NCBI GenBank assembly: GCA_030998225.1
Contig: JAPYXD010000466.1
Coordinates: 909,001 to 973,000 of the forward strand
Direction: 5' to 3'
DNA length: 64,000 bases
From: Diplolepis rosae
Taxonomy: Eukaryota > Arthropoda > Insecta > Hymenoptera > Diplolepididae
Below the pieces are notes generated by a model that saw only the letters and a list, made by a program, of their open reading frames with translations, was not told the DNA's origin and did no database searches. Made by a program: the position numbers and the translations under genes. Each line of letters starts with the position of its first letter. The first letter of the stretch is position 1. This document shows, in pieces, positions 10,960 through 21,747 of the stretch.

Positions 10960-12040
10960 GTAGTGAACCACGGGATATTATTGACCGACTTTTTTTTCCC
11001 AATTCCATCTTTTCCACCGAGACCGCATTCGTAACATCTTTTCCAAATGAATATGTTATATGCTTCGTAAAAGAGTGGTCCGAAATAGGAAATTACTTCT
11101 AAAAAAAGTTTACAACCTTCAGTTTCCAAACGATTAACAAATTTTTCTTCAAAGTACAGTTCGAAAATTTTTTGAAAGATCTGTGAGATGCATTTTTTAA
11201 ATTCGGCTTTGTTTATATTTATTTATTTAAGTCAAAGTGCGGTAAAAAGGGAAATATTGTAGTTTTTGTTTTATTCTGTTTGGGAACGATTGTCGAATAT
11301 CACAAAACGTCTTAAATCCATGCGGGGCACTCTCACGATACAAATAATTTAAATGATAATTAACTTAATTGTTATGAAAAAATTTAAGTCAACAATATAC
11401 TTATGATCTTGAAATGTTAATGCAATATTAAACATCGGTTTTTGTTTATTATATTTGTTTGTAAAAGTAAAGGATTTGAATTCCAAACATAAAGATATGC
11501 TGTTTTGTATAATATTTGTTTATAACAATCGCAACACTGGTTAAATAATATTAAGCAATAAAACTGAAAAGAAGGGGTTAACTTTTCAAAAATCGAAGAA
11601 TCTATTAGTTTTTTCATGATAATTGTTTACAACAATAATAAGTTTATATATTACATATACCATATGTTTACCATTAAGTATTGCGCTAAATATAAAATAT
11701 AGCAATTTCAGTCTAAGAAACAAATTTTCGTTAATCAAATCACTCTCTTGATTATTTGTTAACTTGATTTGTTTATAAAAATTAAGTTAATTATTATGCA
11801 AATCATTTGCATCCTAGAAGTGCCCTCGCATAGGTTTAAGACGTTTTATGAGACTTGACAACCGTCCCTGAAAAGAAAAAGTGTTGGAACTGAGGTCTAT
11901 TTTGAGAGCAATGACGAATTATTTTACAAAAAGGCATCCAAAAGTTAGAGAAGCGTTGGAATGAATATATTACGCTTAAAGGAAACTATGTTGATGGCTA
12001 AGGTCGAATTTCTCGAAAAAGACTGTGTTTTTCTTAGTTA
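10960..12040. other. AT-rich sequence, no gene seen
   Basis: Only AT-rich sequence is visible. Short stretches around 11340-11420 and 11740-11800 share similar words (AATTAACTTAATTGTTATG-like), hinting at a degraded inverted or direct repeat. Nothing can be named. Confidence 0.4.
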
Positions 12041-12062
12041 GACCGAAAACTTATTAAGTGAC

Positions 12063-12225
12063 GTGTTATACGTGAAAACGTGTAAAAAATGTATATAAGA
12101 AGTAAACATAACCTCATTTTTAACTTGCGTTTACATTTGTATTTGTGCTATTTGCGTTTGGTTGATGTCAAGTACAATCTTTAGTTACAAGAAGATTTTT
12201 TAAACAAAGAAATGTAAAAAGGAAT
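12063..12225 (+). repeat. Dispersed repeat, copy A (paralogue at 62140-62320)
   Basis: The order of blocks AAAAAATGTATATAAGAAG, then ACATTTGTATTTGTGCT, then GGTTGATGT, then AAAGGAATC matches 62140-62320 in the same orientation with substitutions and small indels. The family is unknown. Confidence 0.6.
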
Positions 12226-12259
12226 CACACATACAGTGTTATGCTCAACGGTTAGATAT

Positions 12260-12434
12260 CCCTTCTATTAGCACTCGAGGCCTATATAATATAGGGTGCA
12301 GGGCCCGCTCCTTCGTTCTTGTCCGACCAATAAAGTAGTAACTACTGAGCTTCCTGAGCGAATGACTCAGTAATATTCTTAAAACCTCTTTGTTTTTTAT
12401 TACGCATAATATTTTTTGGCGGTCCTGCCAGGAC
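12260..12434 (+). repeat. Probable gypsy 5' LTR end and primer-binding site
   Basis: A TATATAATATAGGG box at about 12280 is followed by a GTGCAGGGCCCGC leader and AATAAAG at 12329, an LTR-like U3/R. The edge is followed by TGGCGGTCCTGCC at 12417, which begins TGGC like many gypsy primer-binding sites. The matching tRNA was not identified. It lies about 550 bases upstream of the gypsy zinc knuckle on the same strand. Confidence 0.45.
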
Positions 12435-12959
12435 TGGAATCTATGGACCAGAAGCAAGTGAGAATCTTACGAGATACATCAAGGCAACAACTCCGGACCT
12501 CACTACGGTAAGCCCAAAAGAAAGAAATAAAATAACAGGGAATTAGTATTTATCTGATTATAATTAGGCACTGAATATAGTAGGTCCTATACGACGTCAA
12601 TTCAGATTAAAGAACATTCAAATTGGAATGAGTCCCGCAAACAGGCGGAAGAGGTAGGTCACATAGACGGTAAAATAAGCAAGCCCAAGAAAACTTACGA
12701 TTTAGGAATGAGAACATCTATGCAGAGCCTAACGTACGATTCGCCGTCCCCTCACTATCACACATCGACGAGGGGAGAAGAATAAAAGCAGAAACCGCAA
12801 TCGAAACCATACGAGGGATCAATGGAGACCGCAATGTGGTTAAAAGAAAGTCAACCTGCAAGAACACAAGTAGTCACGAGTCCTGTACTGAAATACCTAC
12901 CAAGGCCGCAACCACTGTCACGATCCAGCGACAACACTAACGGAATTCACTACCACTAG

Positions 12960-13237
12960 CAGACAGAGTAAAGATGAATTGTTATAAATGTGGCAAGACA
13001 GGTCATTTTGTAAATGAATGTCACGTTAGACAGGGTTTTCAACCTGGCCTGAACGTCAAAAGACCCTGACAACCAGCGAGAATTCTGCAAGAGGAAACTC
13101 CGGTCCATACGAGCAAGAAGAAGAACAGGAGAGTACAGACTACTGGTTGACTCCGGAGCAGCAATAAATTTAATTAAGGAAAAAGTGATTGCCATTAACA
13201 ATAAGAGGCAAAAATACATTAAAAAATTTATTATGGG
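12960..13237 (+). pseudogene. Ty3/gypsy gag zinc knuckle and start of protease
   Basis: From 12974 the frame reads MNCYKCGKTGHFVNECH, a perfect CX2CX4HX4C retroviral zinc knuckle, ending at a stop (13069). A shifted frame at about 13126 gives YRLLVDSGAAINLI, the aspartic protease active site (DSG). The frame is then interrupted by the insertion starting at 13240. The rest of gag upstream is not recognisable, so the element was already decayed. Confidence 0.75.
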
Positions 13238-13239
13238 TA

Positions 13240-14929
13240 CACGGAGAGAAGAGAACGCAGCTGTCATGTGCGCGGGACAAAGCAGAGCTGTGTTCTTACG
13301 AAAATGTACGATTGGACACAGCTCAGCTATGTCCTCGCATAGCCAGAATGTGTGAGCGCACATGTCTGCTTCGCGCTGGGCACACGCCGTTCAGACGAAG
13401 CAGAGCTGTGTGCGAACAAATGAAGGCTTCGTCTAAACACAGCTCTACTGTGCCCTCGCACTCCTCTGCTTCGTGCTAAACATATCGTATAATGATCATT
13501 CAAAATACAAAATTTCTGCAATACGTCAATACTAAACCACTGATAAAAGTTTTTGTTTCTACGTATTTATAGTCGATTTTAAATAAAAAGATCTGTACGT
13601 TATAGGCCGAAGTTAAATTTGTTCTTTGCTTCGAATCCAAAAATAATTAGGTCAATATAATAATTTGTTGCCGCAGAGGAACATATAACCGCAAAATTTT
13701 TTTCATTACAGAACGGAACATTTTTGGATAATCAAGTTTTAAGGTAGTTACCACCCACGAAAATTAGACCTCAGGCAAAAATAGATAATTTTGCTTTCAA
13801 GAATAGCAATATTATTATTGAAAGGCTATTTTGGAAGAGAAAAGATTAATTTCTATGAAAAAAATTGGAAATACAGAAAAATAATTTTATTAATCAATTT
13901 TATTTTTTACCCAATTTTTTTTCTTATCGCTTTTCGCCAAATTTAAAAAAATTATGCGATTTTAATAAATTACAAATCACTTTTTCGAGAAAAAGATTCC
14001 CTACAACATAACCATTTCCAATTTTCGAAAATGAATAAATTATTATCAAATTCAGCAATTTGTTTATAAAAATTTCGTTTTGGAAATTTTTTTTTTAATG
14101 TTTTCAGCCATTAAAGAATTTATATTTAAAAATTAGAAACGGTGAAGTTGTGGGAAATCTTTTCTCTGAAAAAATAATTCATGATTTATTAGAATCGCAT
14201 AATTTTTTATAGTCGATTTTAAATAAAAAGATCTCTACGTTATAGGCCGAAGTTAAATTTTTTCTTTGCTTTGAATCGAAAAATAATTAGGTCAATATAA
14301 TAATTTGTTACCGCAGAGGAACGTATAGCTCAAAATTTTTTTCATTACAGAACGGAACATTTTTGGGCAATCAAGTTTTAATTAAAAATACTCAGATTTT
14401 AATAAAAACCATCACATACAACATTTTTGATTTTATACTTTTATATGTCGCCTGTATTTCATATAGAAATGTATCTCTGTCGTGTCAAACGCAACTAAAT
14501 CTTTGTTGCTCTTTATTCGCTTTTTTACATATTTTCATTTTAACATTGAAATTATAAATCAATTATGATATCAGAGTTTAATAATTCTCAAATTATGAAA
14601 ATTGGTTCGATAAATATCAAACTTTTATGCAGGTAAATGCCGATCAATGCATTACATATACACAAACGTGGCGCACACGCACGATGTGTTTAGCACGAAG
14701 CAGAGGAGTGCGAGGGCACAGTGGAGCTGTGTTTAGACGAAGCCTTCATCTGTTCGCACACAGCTCTGCTTCGTCCGAGCGGCGTGTGCCCAGCGCGAAG
14801 CAGAGATGTGCGCTCACACATTCTGGCTATGCGAGGACATAGCTGAGCTGTGTCCAATCGTACATTTTCGTAAGAACACAGTTCTGCTTTGTCCCGCGCA
14901 CATGACAGCTGCGTTCTCTTCTCTCCGTG
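13240..14929. mobile_element. 1.69-kb foldback element with ~247-bp TIRs, TA-flanked, inside gypsy protease
   Basis: The first ~247 bases are repeated in inverted orientation at the right end (about 14683-14929) with roughly 95% identity by eye. Termini are CACGGAGAGAAGAG and CTCTTCTCTCCGTG, and TA flanks both sides (13238-13239, 14930-14931). Removing the element plus one TA would bring the two protease halves into one frame, which supports the boundaries. The TIRs hold repeated words (AAGCAGAGCTGTG, CACAGCTC) in both orientations, like subterminal binding sites. Inside there is a direct repeat (13568-13746 and 14208-14378) and an inverted repeat (13952-14030 and 14130-14208). There is no transposase gene, so it would need one in trans. 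Confidence 0.88.
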
Positions 14930-14931
14930 TA

Positions 14932-15510
14932 GAGACGAACACATCTCTACAGAAACAGTTAATTTAACATTTTTCGGACGAACACATATTTCTCATATTG
15001 TACCCGACAATTTCCCACTTTCAGAAGAAAGGATGGAGAATTTATCCCTGAAAAGACAACACAAGTATTCAGAGCAGCAACCACTGATCAAAATCAAGAT
15101 GTACTTGTCTTAGATCAAGAAAACATACCAGACGGAATTTATAGAATTCAGAACAACGAGAATTCTGTACCCATTACCAATTACTGTATAGAACTTAAAC
15201 CAATAAACTCCAGAATTAAGTATGAACAAATACTAACTATGAATTCCCATGACGTGAATTCACGCAAAAAAGAGGGCGAACTATGGAATAGATTACAGAA
15301 AATTTTTAAATCATCGGAACTGGATCATTTAGAGGAACATCAGAAAGATATTATACAAAGATCGATTACAAAATACCAAGAAGTATTCTCTTTGGACACC
15401 GAAGCACTCCCATGCACAAATCTAACACAACACGAAATTGTTCTGAAATCAGGAAGAATCATTAATTTAAGGAATACCAATCACCATTTAACTCCCCACT
15501 GTGGATAGTA
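14932..15510 (+). pseudogene. Gypsy protease remainder and PR-RT linker
   Basis: The frame after the insertion continues protease sequence (DEHISTETVNLTFFGR, then VPDNFPLSEE), then shifts and runs through a linker (VLVLDQENIPDGIYRIQ). A further piece at 15239-15500 (LWNRLQKIFKSSELDH, ITKYQEVFSLDTEALPC, TQHEIVLKSG) is the usual stretch just before gypsy RT. At least two frameshifts (about 15030 and 15500) break it. Confidence 0.75.
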
Positions 15511-16135
15511 CCTAAAAAAGGTAATAAATTACGAATGGTCTTCGATTACCGAAAAATCAGTGAAGATACGGATCAAGGTGCATATCCGTTACCCGTAGTA
15601 GATGATATATTGGATCAGCTTTTTAGAGCAAGATTCTTTTCAGCTTTTGATCTTTCAGCAGGATTGCACCAAATCCCAATGAAGGAAAGCGACAAGAAAT
15701 ATACAACCTTTTCTATATCCCAGGGACATTTTGAATACAACAGAATGCCTTTTGGATTAAAGAATGCTCCAGCTACATTCCAACGGATGATGGACAATGC
15801 ACAAGTTGCTTTGCCTATATAGATGACATAGTAATTTTTGGCGGAACTATTTAAAAGCATAACAAAAATTTAGAAGCAGTTTTGGAAAGAATAAAAATCC
15901 TAGGACTATGTTTAGAACCCAGCAAATGCGAATACCTCAAACCAGAATTGGAATATTTAGGAAATGTAATTAGTAAGGATGGAGTAAAACCCAACCCAGA
16001 GAAATCAAGTGCAGTACAGAACTTTAAACAATTAAAAACAGTAAAGGACTTACAATCTTTTTTAGGACTCCCAGGATACTATAGAAAATATGTAAAAACT
16101 TTTCAAGCATTACAAGACCACTCACTAAGCTAACT
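15511..16135 (+). pseudogene. Gypsy reverse transcriptase, frameshifted at the active site
   Basis: Motifs occur in the right order: LWIVPKKGNKLRMVFDYRKI, AYPLPVVDDILDQL, FFSAFDLSAGLHQIPM, FEYNRMPFGLKNAPATFQRM. The frame breaks at about 15797, and the catalytic YIDDIVIFGG is in another frame (YIDD at 15816-15827). After a stop, the thumb and connection follow: CLEPSKCEYLKPELEYLGNV, then LQSFLGLPGYYRKYV. The frameshift immediately before YIDD inactivates it. Confidence 0.85.
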
Positions 16136-16950
16136 AAAAAAGATACAATATTCGACTGCACATTACATTGGGAAAAAGCATTCTATGACTTGAAAAATGT
16201 TTTAATATCAATACCAGTATTAAGGTTTCGGACACCCATGCTTATTTATCTCAAGGACTCTCAACAAAGCTGAAGAAATATACAGAACCTTAGAGAAAGA
16301 GCTTTTAGCTATAGAATGGGCTATGAAGAGCTTGATACAGTATCTCTTTGGTAACAAATTCAAAATCCAAACGGACCACAAAGCTTTGGTCTGGCTCCAT
16401 AACGGTAAGGATCCTAGCTCAAGATTGCTGCGATGGCGATTGAGAATGGAGGAATACGATTACGACATCGAATACGTGAAAGGAAAAGAAAACAAAGTTG
16501 CAGACTGCCTATCCCGACTTTTCCCTATAACATCTGATATTTCAAAAGAAGCAATGTGGGAAGCAGAAATATCCGATGAGGAGGATGGAATTACGGAATT
16601 AAAAAATCAACCACAGAAAATCGAAATTTTCGGTACCCCAGTTATAACAGAAGATAGGGTACAAAAAGAAGAGGAAAAGATAAAATTACCACCAAGACGG
16701 ATGAGAGAACCTTCGAAGGAAACCCCACTGCAAAAGGAAGTACTTCAGGAAATGAAAGGAATGGAAGGAATGAAAGAAACACACTTCACTCATCTTGGAG
16801 AAAAGAACACGCTAGAAAAGGGTAAGACCATCGGCTTATGGCTTGGAATGGACAACGAAATTAAAAAATACGTGCAGTCTTGCCCCATTTTCCAACTACA
16901 GAAAACAACGCGTATAAAGAATTAAGCCAAGAGCATATTACCTGATATAC
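16136..16950 (+). pseudogene. Gypsy RNase H and truncated integrase N terminus
   Basis: RNase H pieces include KAEEIYRTLEKELLAIEWAM, FKIQTDHKALVWL and DIEYVKGKENKVADCLSRL, the canonical end of the gypsy RNase H. The early part (around 16250) has lost its first catalytic region. A charged linker leads to the integrase zinc-binding domain (HFTHLGEKNTLEKGKTI, then IKKYVQSCPIFQLQ), where the expected second cysteine is replaced (CPIFQ). The coding sequence stops at 16923, just before the next element begins at 16966. The integrase catalytic core is absent. Confidence 0.8.
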
Positions 16951-16965
16951 CTGTGACGGACTGTA

Positions 16966-19115
16966 CACTGCTGTCAGTGTCTCCAGAACGTGGGATTTTT
17001 CGGCCCCCACCACGTTCCCATCTGGGAGAAACACATGCAAATGTGGCGTGTCAGTGTGTCGGCTCTGCTACACGCTGCGGTCACCAGCTTCGTGTAAAGC
17101 CGAAGGTGCACGAAGACGGACTTCGTTACAATGCTTGAGTTTTCAAGTTATTTTTAGATTTCACGCTTTCGTTTATCGAGTCGAAATTAAGAATTGTATT
17201 TTTCTCGAGTACGTGCAAAAGAGGCGCGAAGCAGACGACGAATTTGAATTTACGAAGTATATAGTTCAAGAAATAACACTTTTCTTCAATTTCTTGAAGA
17301 AAGTCTGCATGAAATAAACATCAGTATGATCTTGGAAAATTTCATGAGGATTTCAACAATTCAAAAATAAACTTTCAGTGAAATTTAGTGACAATAAATG
17401 TATAAAATTTGAATCAATATATAATTTTCCATTCAAATTTATATACATCTTACTAATTTTGTACATTTAACAATTTTTCAATTAGAACACTATTTTCTAT
17501 CAAGATAAAATGAACATAAAATTCAAGTTCATAATTTATATTTTCAGTTATATGTTAGAAATATTTTCATCTCACATTTTTGTAGCCTAAGCACAAACTT
17601 TTCATTCCAAAACTTAAAATCTCTACGGAAATGAAAAATTGTCTAATAGCAGTAGATAAATTAAAAAGCTAAAATATGTGTTTATTGGTATTTCCATATT
17701 AACATATAAATATCAATCAACTTTAAATTTTCCAATAGAATTCAGGATCAATAATAATTGATTCAGGAAATACTTCAACTCTGTAGAGCATTTTTGTATT
17801 TCGAATTCAAAATGTGTGCTTAAGCCACAAAAAAGTAAGCTGAAAATGTAGATATAAAACTAATTATGTCATGTTTATGTCTTCTTAATGAAAAATACTT
17901 TGCATATAATTCTCTAATTCGATATTTTTTTAATGTATGAACATTCAAGAAATTGATAAATATTCCATCTTTTTATAGGAACTAAAAATTTCCGGATAAT
18001 GCTTTGATTGATTCTTACAGAAGTTTATTTCATGTGAATGACTTTTTCTTTTTCTAATGAAAGATTTCGTAATTCTAAATTCGGCCCAATTCGTAACATT
18101 GTAAAAAGATTTTAAAACTTCATAAAAATTTTTTTTCTGTTTTATTCAAAGTCAATAAATATTCAATGTTTGGAATCGAAATATTAAGTAAATGATTTTT
18201 AATTTCTGGGAATAAACTGCTTTAATAAGACAATCTTTCTTCTTTGTGAGAAATCTCAATTTTAAAATTAAAATTCTACGCATAGGATACAAAAACATAA
18301 TATGAAAATACTTTTATTACAGAATTTTGAAATATACAAGTTGACCAATTTTTAATCGAGTAAATCGGCTACTTTAAGCAAAAAATTATGTTAAAAATAT
18401 TTAATCAAAAAAAAATAAGACACATTAAATTACGGTTTAAAATCCACATTCATAGATTGATGGTAAAAGCAGTTTAAAGTTTTTTAATCTTACGTTTTAG
18501 TGACGTATGCACAGACTTTTAATCAGATAAATGAAATGCTTTATAGAAAGTCAAAATTTTCTTATTACTGCACTTAATCAAATTTATAAAGTAAAAATAT
18601 TTTTTAATTGATGCTTTCACTCAATTCTTTAAACATTCATTAATTGAAAATTGTACTCAAAATTTAATCTTGCAGCGTTCCAATATTCCCACAATGTTAC
18701 AAAATCTTATTAATCATTATTTTAGTCGAATTATTTTCAAATTTTAAAAAATAAATGTAAATATTTTGATTAAATACTCTGTCAAATTTTGCATTTGACT
18801 GATCTTGCAAAATTGTTGAAAGTTTTGAATACCGATAGAAGAAACTTTATATGGAATTTTATGTCCATAAATGCTTAAAGTTCTATATAGAAATATCAAC
18901 TACAACATTCTCAAATTTTATAAATAAACTACTAAGTTCAAAAAGTTTCGGATTTTTTTAAAAACTGTACAAATTTCAAATATGAATCAGTCAAAATCTA
19001 CTGATTATCAGTGAAATTTGACTGATTTAAATAACTAAAAACAGGTTACTGTGAATCAGTCAAATTTCAGTGATTACTTCAGTGAAAAGTAACTGATTTA
19101 ACAGTGAAAAATATT
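16966..19115 (+). repeat. Left long terminal inverted repeat
   Basis: This is the left arm of the 6.8-kb element, about 2150 bases. The outer ~250 bases are GC-richer; the rest is AT-rich, rich in AATTT words, and non-coding. Its inner edge has a cluster of CAGTGAAA and CACTGATT words in both orientations (18985-19110). Confidence 0.85.
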
Positions 19116-20158
19116 GTTTCCACTGATGATTCAGTGAAAAGGCAAATCACTGATTCAATCAGTGAAAATTTGACTGATTCAGATTTAGAGTGTATACAAA
19201 TTTCAAATATAAAGTGTACTCTGTACATTAATCAAACAAATTTAGAAGATGAATATTTTAATAAATATTCCTAAATATTATTGGAATATGATACATATCG
19301 ATTTAGAAAAACTTCTTCAAAGTACTCAGACATTTTTCTTATTTTACGACATTTTTGCACCATGTTTGACCTTTGGGTAGGACTCAAGAAAACAATTGTA
19401 GACATACTTTCATTACTTAGTAAAACACTATGAAGACTTGCTTTTTAAATTAAAGCGAAAACTTTTAAAACCTTTAACAATCGGTTGCATAGATTCGGCT
19501 CTAATCTTGGACGCAATTAGAGAAATAGGTTTTTTTGCTTTTTTTAGATCTAGTTTTTGCCTTAAACATAAAAGAAAGAAAACACATTTGAAATATTAAA
19601 ATAAAAAAGCTGGTTCATTCTTAGAGAATCCCAAATATACTGACATAAAACTCCTTTCCACACCACCACGGAGGTAGAGTTTAAGGCTCGTTTTTTTACG
19701 TGGTATCCCCTGTAGGCCTAGTCCATGTCCTACGAAACGAAAAGGGTTTTTGCTTTCAAGCAAAAAGAAAAAAGGAAAAAAATGAAGCTAAGTGGTAAAA
19801 AACGCTACAAATGTAGCCCGTACTTCAGGCTTGCCTCTATCAAATGCCAGTATACGTCGAACAAAAATGTTTTGTTATAAATCAAATAATGAAGAAGTTT
19901 GATTAATTCGGGATGATTTGGGCTGCTTGATTATTGTGAGTCCCCTTGCCTCTCACTTATGCCCAAAGCGTGATATTACTCAATTTCAGTATGTTTTCTT
20001 ACTCACAAAATAATAATTAAAACTAAACAATTTCCATACCCGAGGCACGCGAAGAAAGGAATAAAGAACGTATCTCTGATATAAGAAAAAAAATGTCATT
20101 ATTTTGTGAGTAAGAAAGGGGATTGAAATTGATTAACGCCATGCCTTGGCCATTAGAA
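19116..20158. other. Non-coding core of the 6.8-kb element
   Basis: No gene is visible. At 19140-19195 the sequence ATCAGTGAAAATTTGACTGA followed by TTCAGATTTAGAGTG resembles motifs inside the arms of the 55046-61001 element (56345-56385 and 60470-60500). A short inverted pair containing TTACTCACAAAATAATAA and TTATTTTGTGAGTAA lies near 20005 and 20100. Confidence 0.6.
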
Positions 20159-21747
20159 TTAATCCTCTCCTTCGTGAGCGAAGAGCGACAAACCACTTTC
20201 CCTATCACTTTCTGCCATCTCATATAGATTTTCGGTCATTAATTGCAAATGCTTCGAAGTGATGCTCGTTGTTCTGGCTGTTTCAGCTCTCGCCTTTAGG
20301 GCTGATCGAGTAACACAAATTGAGTTGACCGTCCTGTTTCCTAAGCGATTTCTTTTGGGAGTTTTCGCGTCCGTGAGCATGGAGAAACCTCGCTCCGCCT
20401 CAGCATTTGAATGAGAAAGACTCCGAACATGATTCAATACTGAGGTCAAATTTGGAAAAAGTTTTTCTCCTGTACTCGTCGAAGATACACCGATACTAGG
20501 CCACATTTCGTCAAAAGATAAATTCGACCACTTTTCTTTGAGTTCCTGTCTGATTTTGAGTAAAGAATCCCACTCTTTTTGTACACCTATTCTATCAAAC
20601 GACCCTAAATCTTGACAAACTTTCCAGACCCTAGGAAAAGTTTCGCTTCGATCAGCATAGAAAGCTACTTGAGGCCAGAAAACAGCAACGCAAGACAAAA
20701 AGATGTCATCAAAAGGAAGTCGATAGCGAATTTCTTCGCTTGCTGTGACATAAAATTTCAAGCAATTACGAAGAAATAGATCAACTTCTACTATTCGCAA
20801 CTTCTTGTTTGTAAGTTGCTGCTGGAAATATTTCAAATAACTGCTAAGAATCCATACGAAGAATTTAGCCGAGTTTGGCTGGAGTTCCTGAACCATTGTT
20901 TCGCGACTTTGAAATTTCGCATTGTATACGTTGAACCTATTCAAAGTAAATTTCAAGAATGGGAAATATGCGAGTGTCAAAGGATTCTGCATTTTTCCTA
21001 ACTAGTCTTTGGCCTTCTCTACCTTCTCAGATACGAGGACCATAAGATACTGAAGAATAACTTCCCAATTCTTTATTATAATATCTATGCATCGATAGCG
21101 GACAAGCCAGCGAGTTTCAGAATGACTAGGAATTTTTGATAGTCATTTCCTAATTCCAAAACAATCGATCGAAAAATAGCTGTTCGCTTGGAGCTAGCAT
21201 TAAGAAAAGCTGGCAAATCTTTGATTAAATCCTCTACATCTGGGATTGTGGCACAAGCATATTTTGCTACAATTGCTGACGAATGCGAGACACACGGGAA
21301 AACAATTAAACAGGGACTTTTTTCCTTTAATTTTGTTTTAAATGAAGACCTATTGCCGACCATCACCTGTGCATTATCACAAGCTAAAGCACTGATATTA
21401 GATAAAGGGATTTTCTGCCCGGACAATGCTTTTTCGAACGTATCAAAAATTTTAGAGGCAGAACAATCCGAAGCATTTACATTAATAAGCTGGAGCAATT
21501 CCACCCTGACAGAAAATGTCGTTGGCTCCACATATCGAACCATTAATGACAGCCACTTTTCTAGAGTCCTGTCGGTCGTTTCGTCTTCGTACACTGAAAA
21601 TGATTGCTTACGCAAAATATTTGCCATGCGATCAGTTTCAGCAGCACATACGACGTTATTTACAACTAGGACCATTTTAGTCTGGCTCAATCTAACGTCT
21701 TTTAAAACCGAAGGTTCCATATCTTGGAAAAGTCCTATCAATTCATA
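20159..21747 (-). pseudogene. hAT-superfamily transposase, N-terminally truncated and frameshifted
   Basis: Reading on the minus strand, the first frame (21747 to about 21140) carries DETTDRTLEKW, then LSNISALACDNAQVMVG and CVSHSSAIVAKYACA. These fit the RNase H-like core of hAT-type transposases, including the first two acidic catalytic positions. A short indel in an A-run near 21135-21145 shifts the frame. The second frame continues SETRWLVRYRCIDI and has one stop (TAG at 21002-21004). It then runs to the C terminus with FPNLTSVLNHVRSLSHSNAE, AERGFSMLTDAKT and NRLGNRTVNSI, the hAT dimerisation region with the third acidic residue (AER). The N-terminal DNA-binding domain is missing, because coding begins abruptly at the inner edge of the right TIR. 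A hAT transposase usually makes 8-bp duplications, so it may be a passenger rather than the enzyme of this TA-flanked element. Confidence 0.75.

Noticed and set aside
13189..13479. Cys/Arg-rich open frames in the ends of the 13240 element
   Set aside because: They are mirrored in both terminal inverted repeats and reflect GC-rich binding-site repeats, not a gene.
17048..17317. Open frames in the outer arms of the 6.8-kb element (also 23391-23573)
   Set aside because: The same peptide occurs in both arms, with no domain or splice support; arm sequence is otherwise non-coding.
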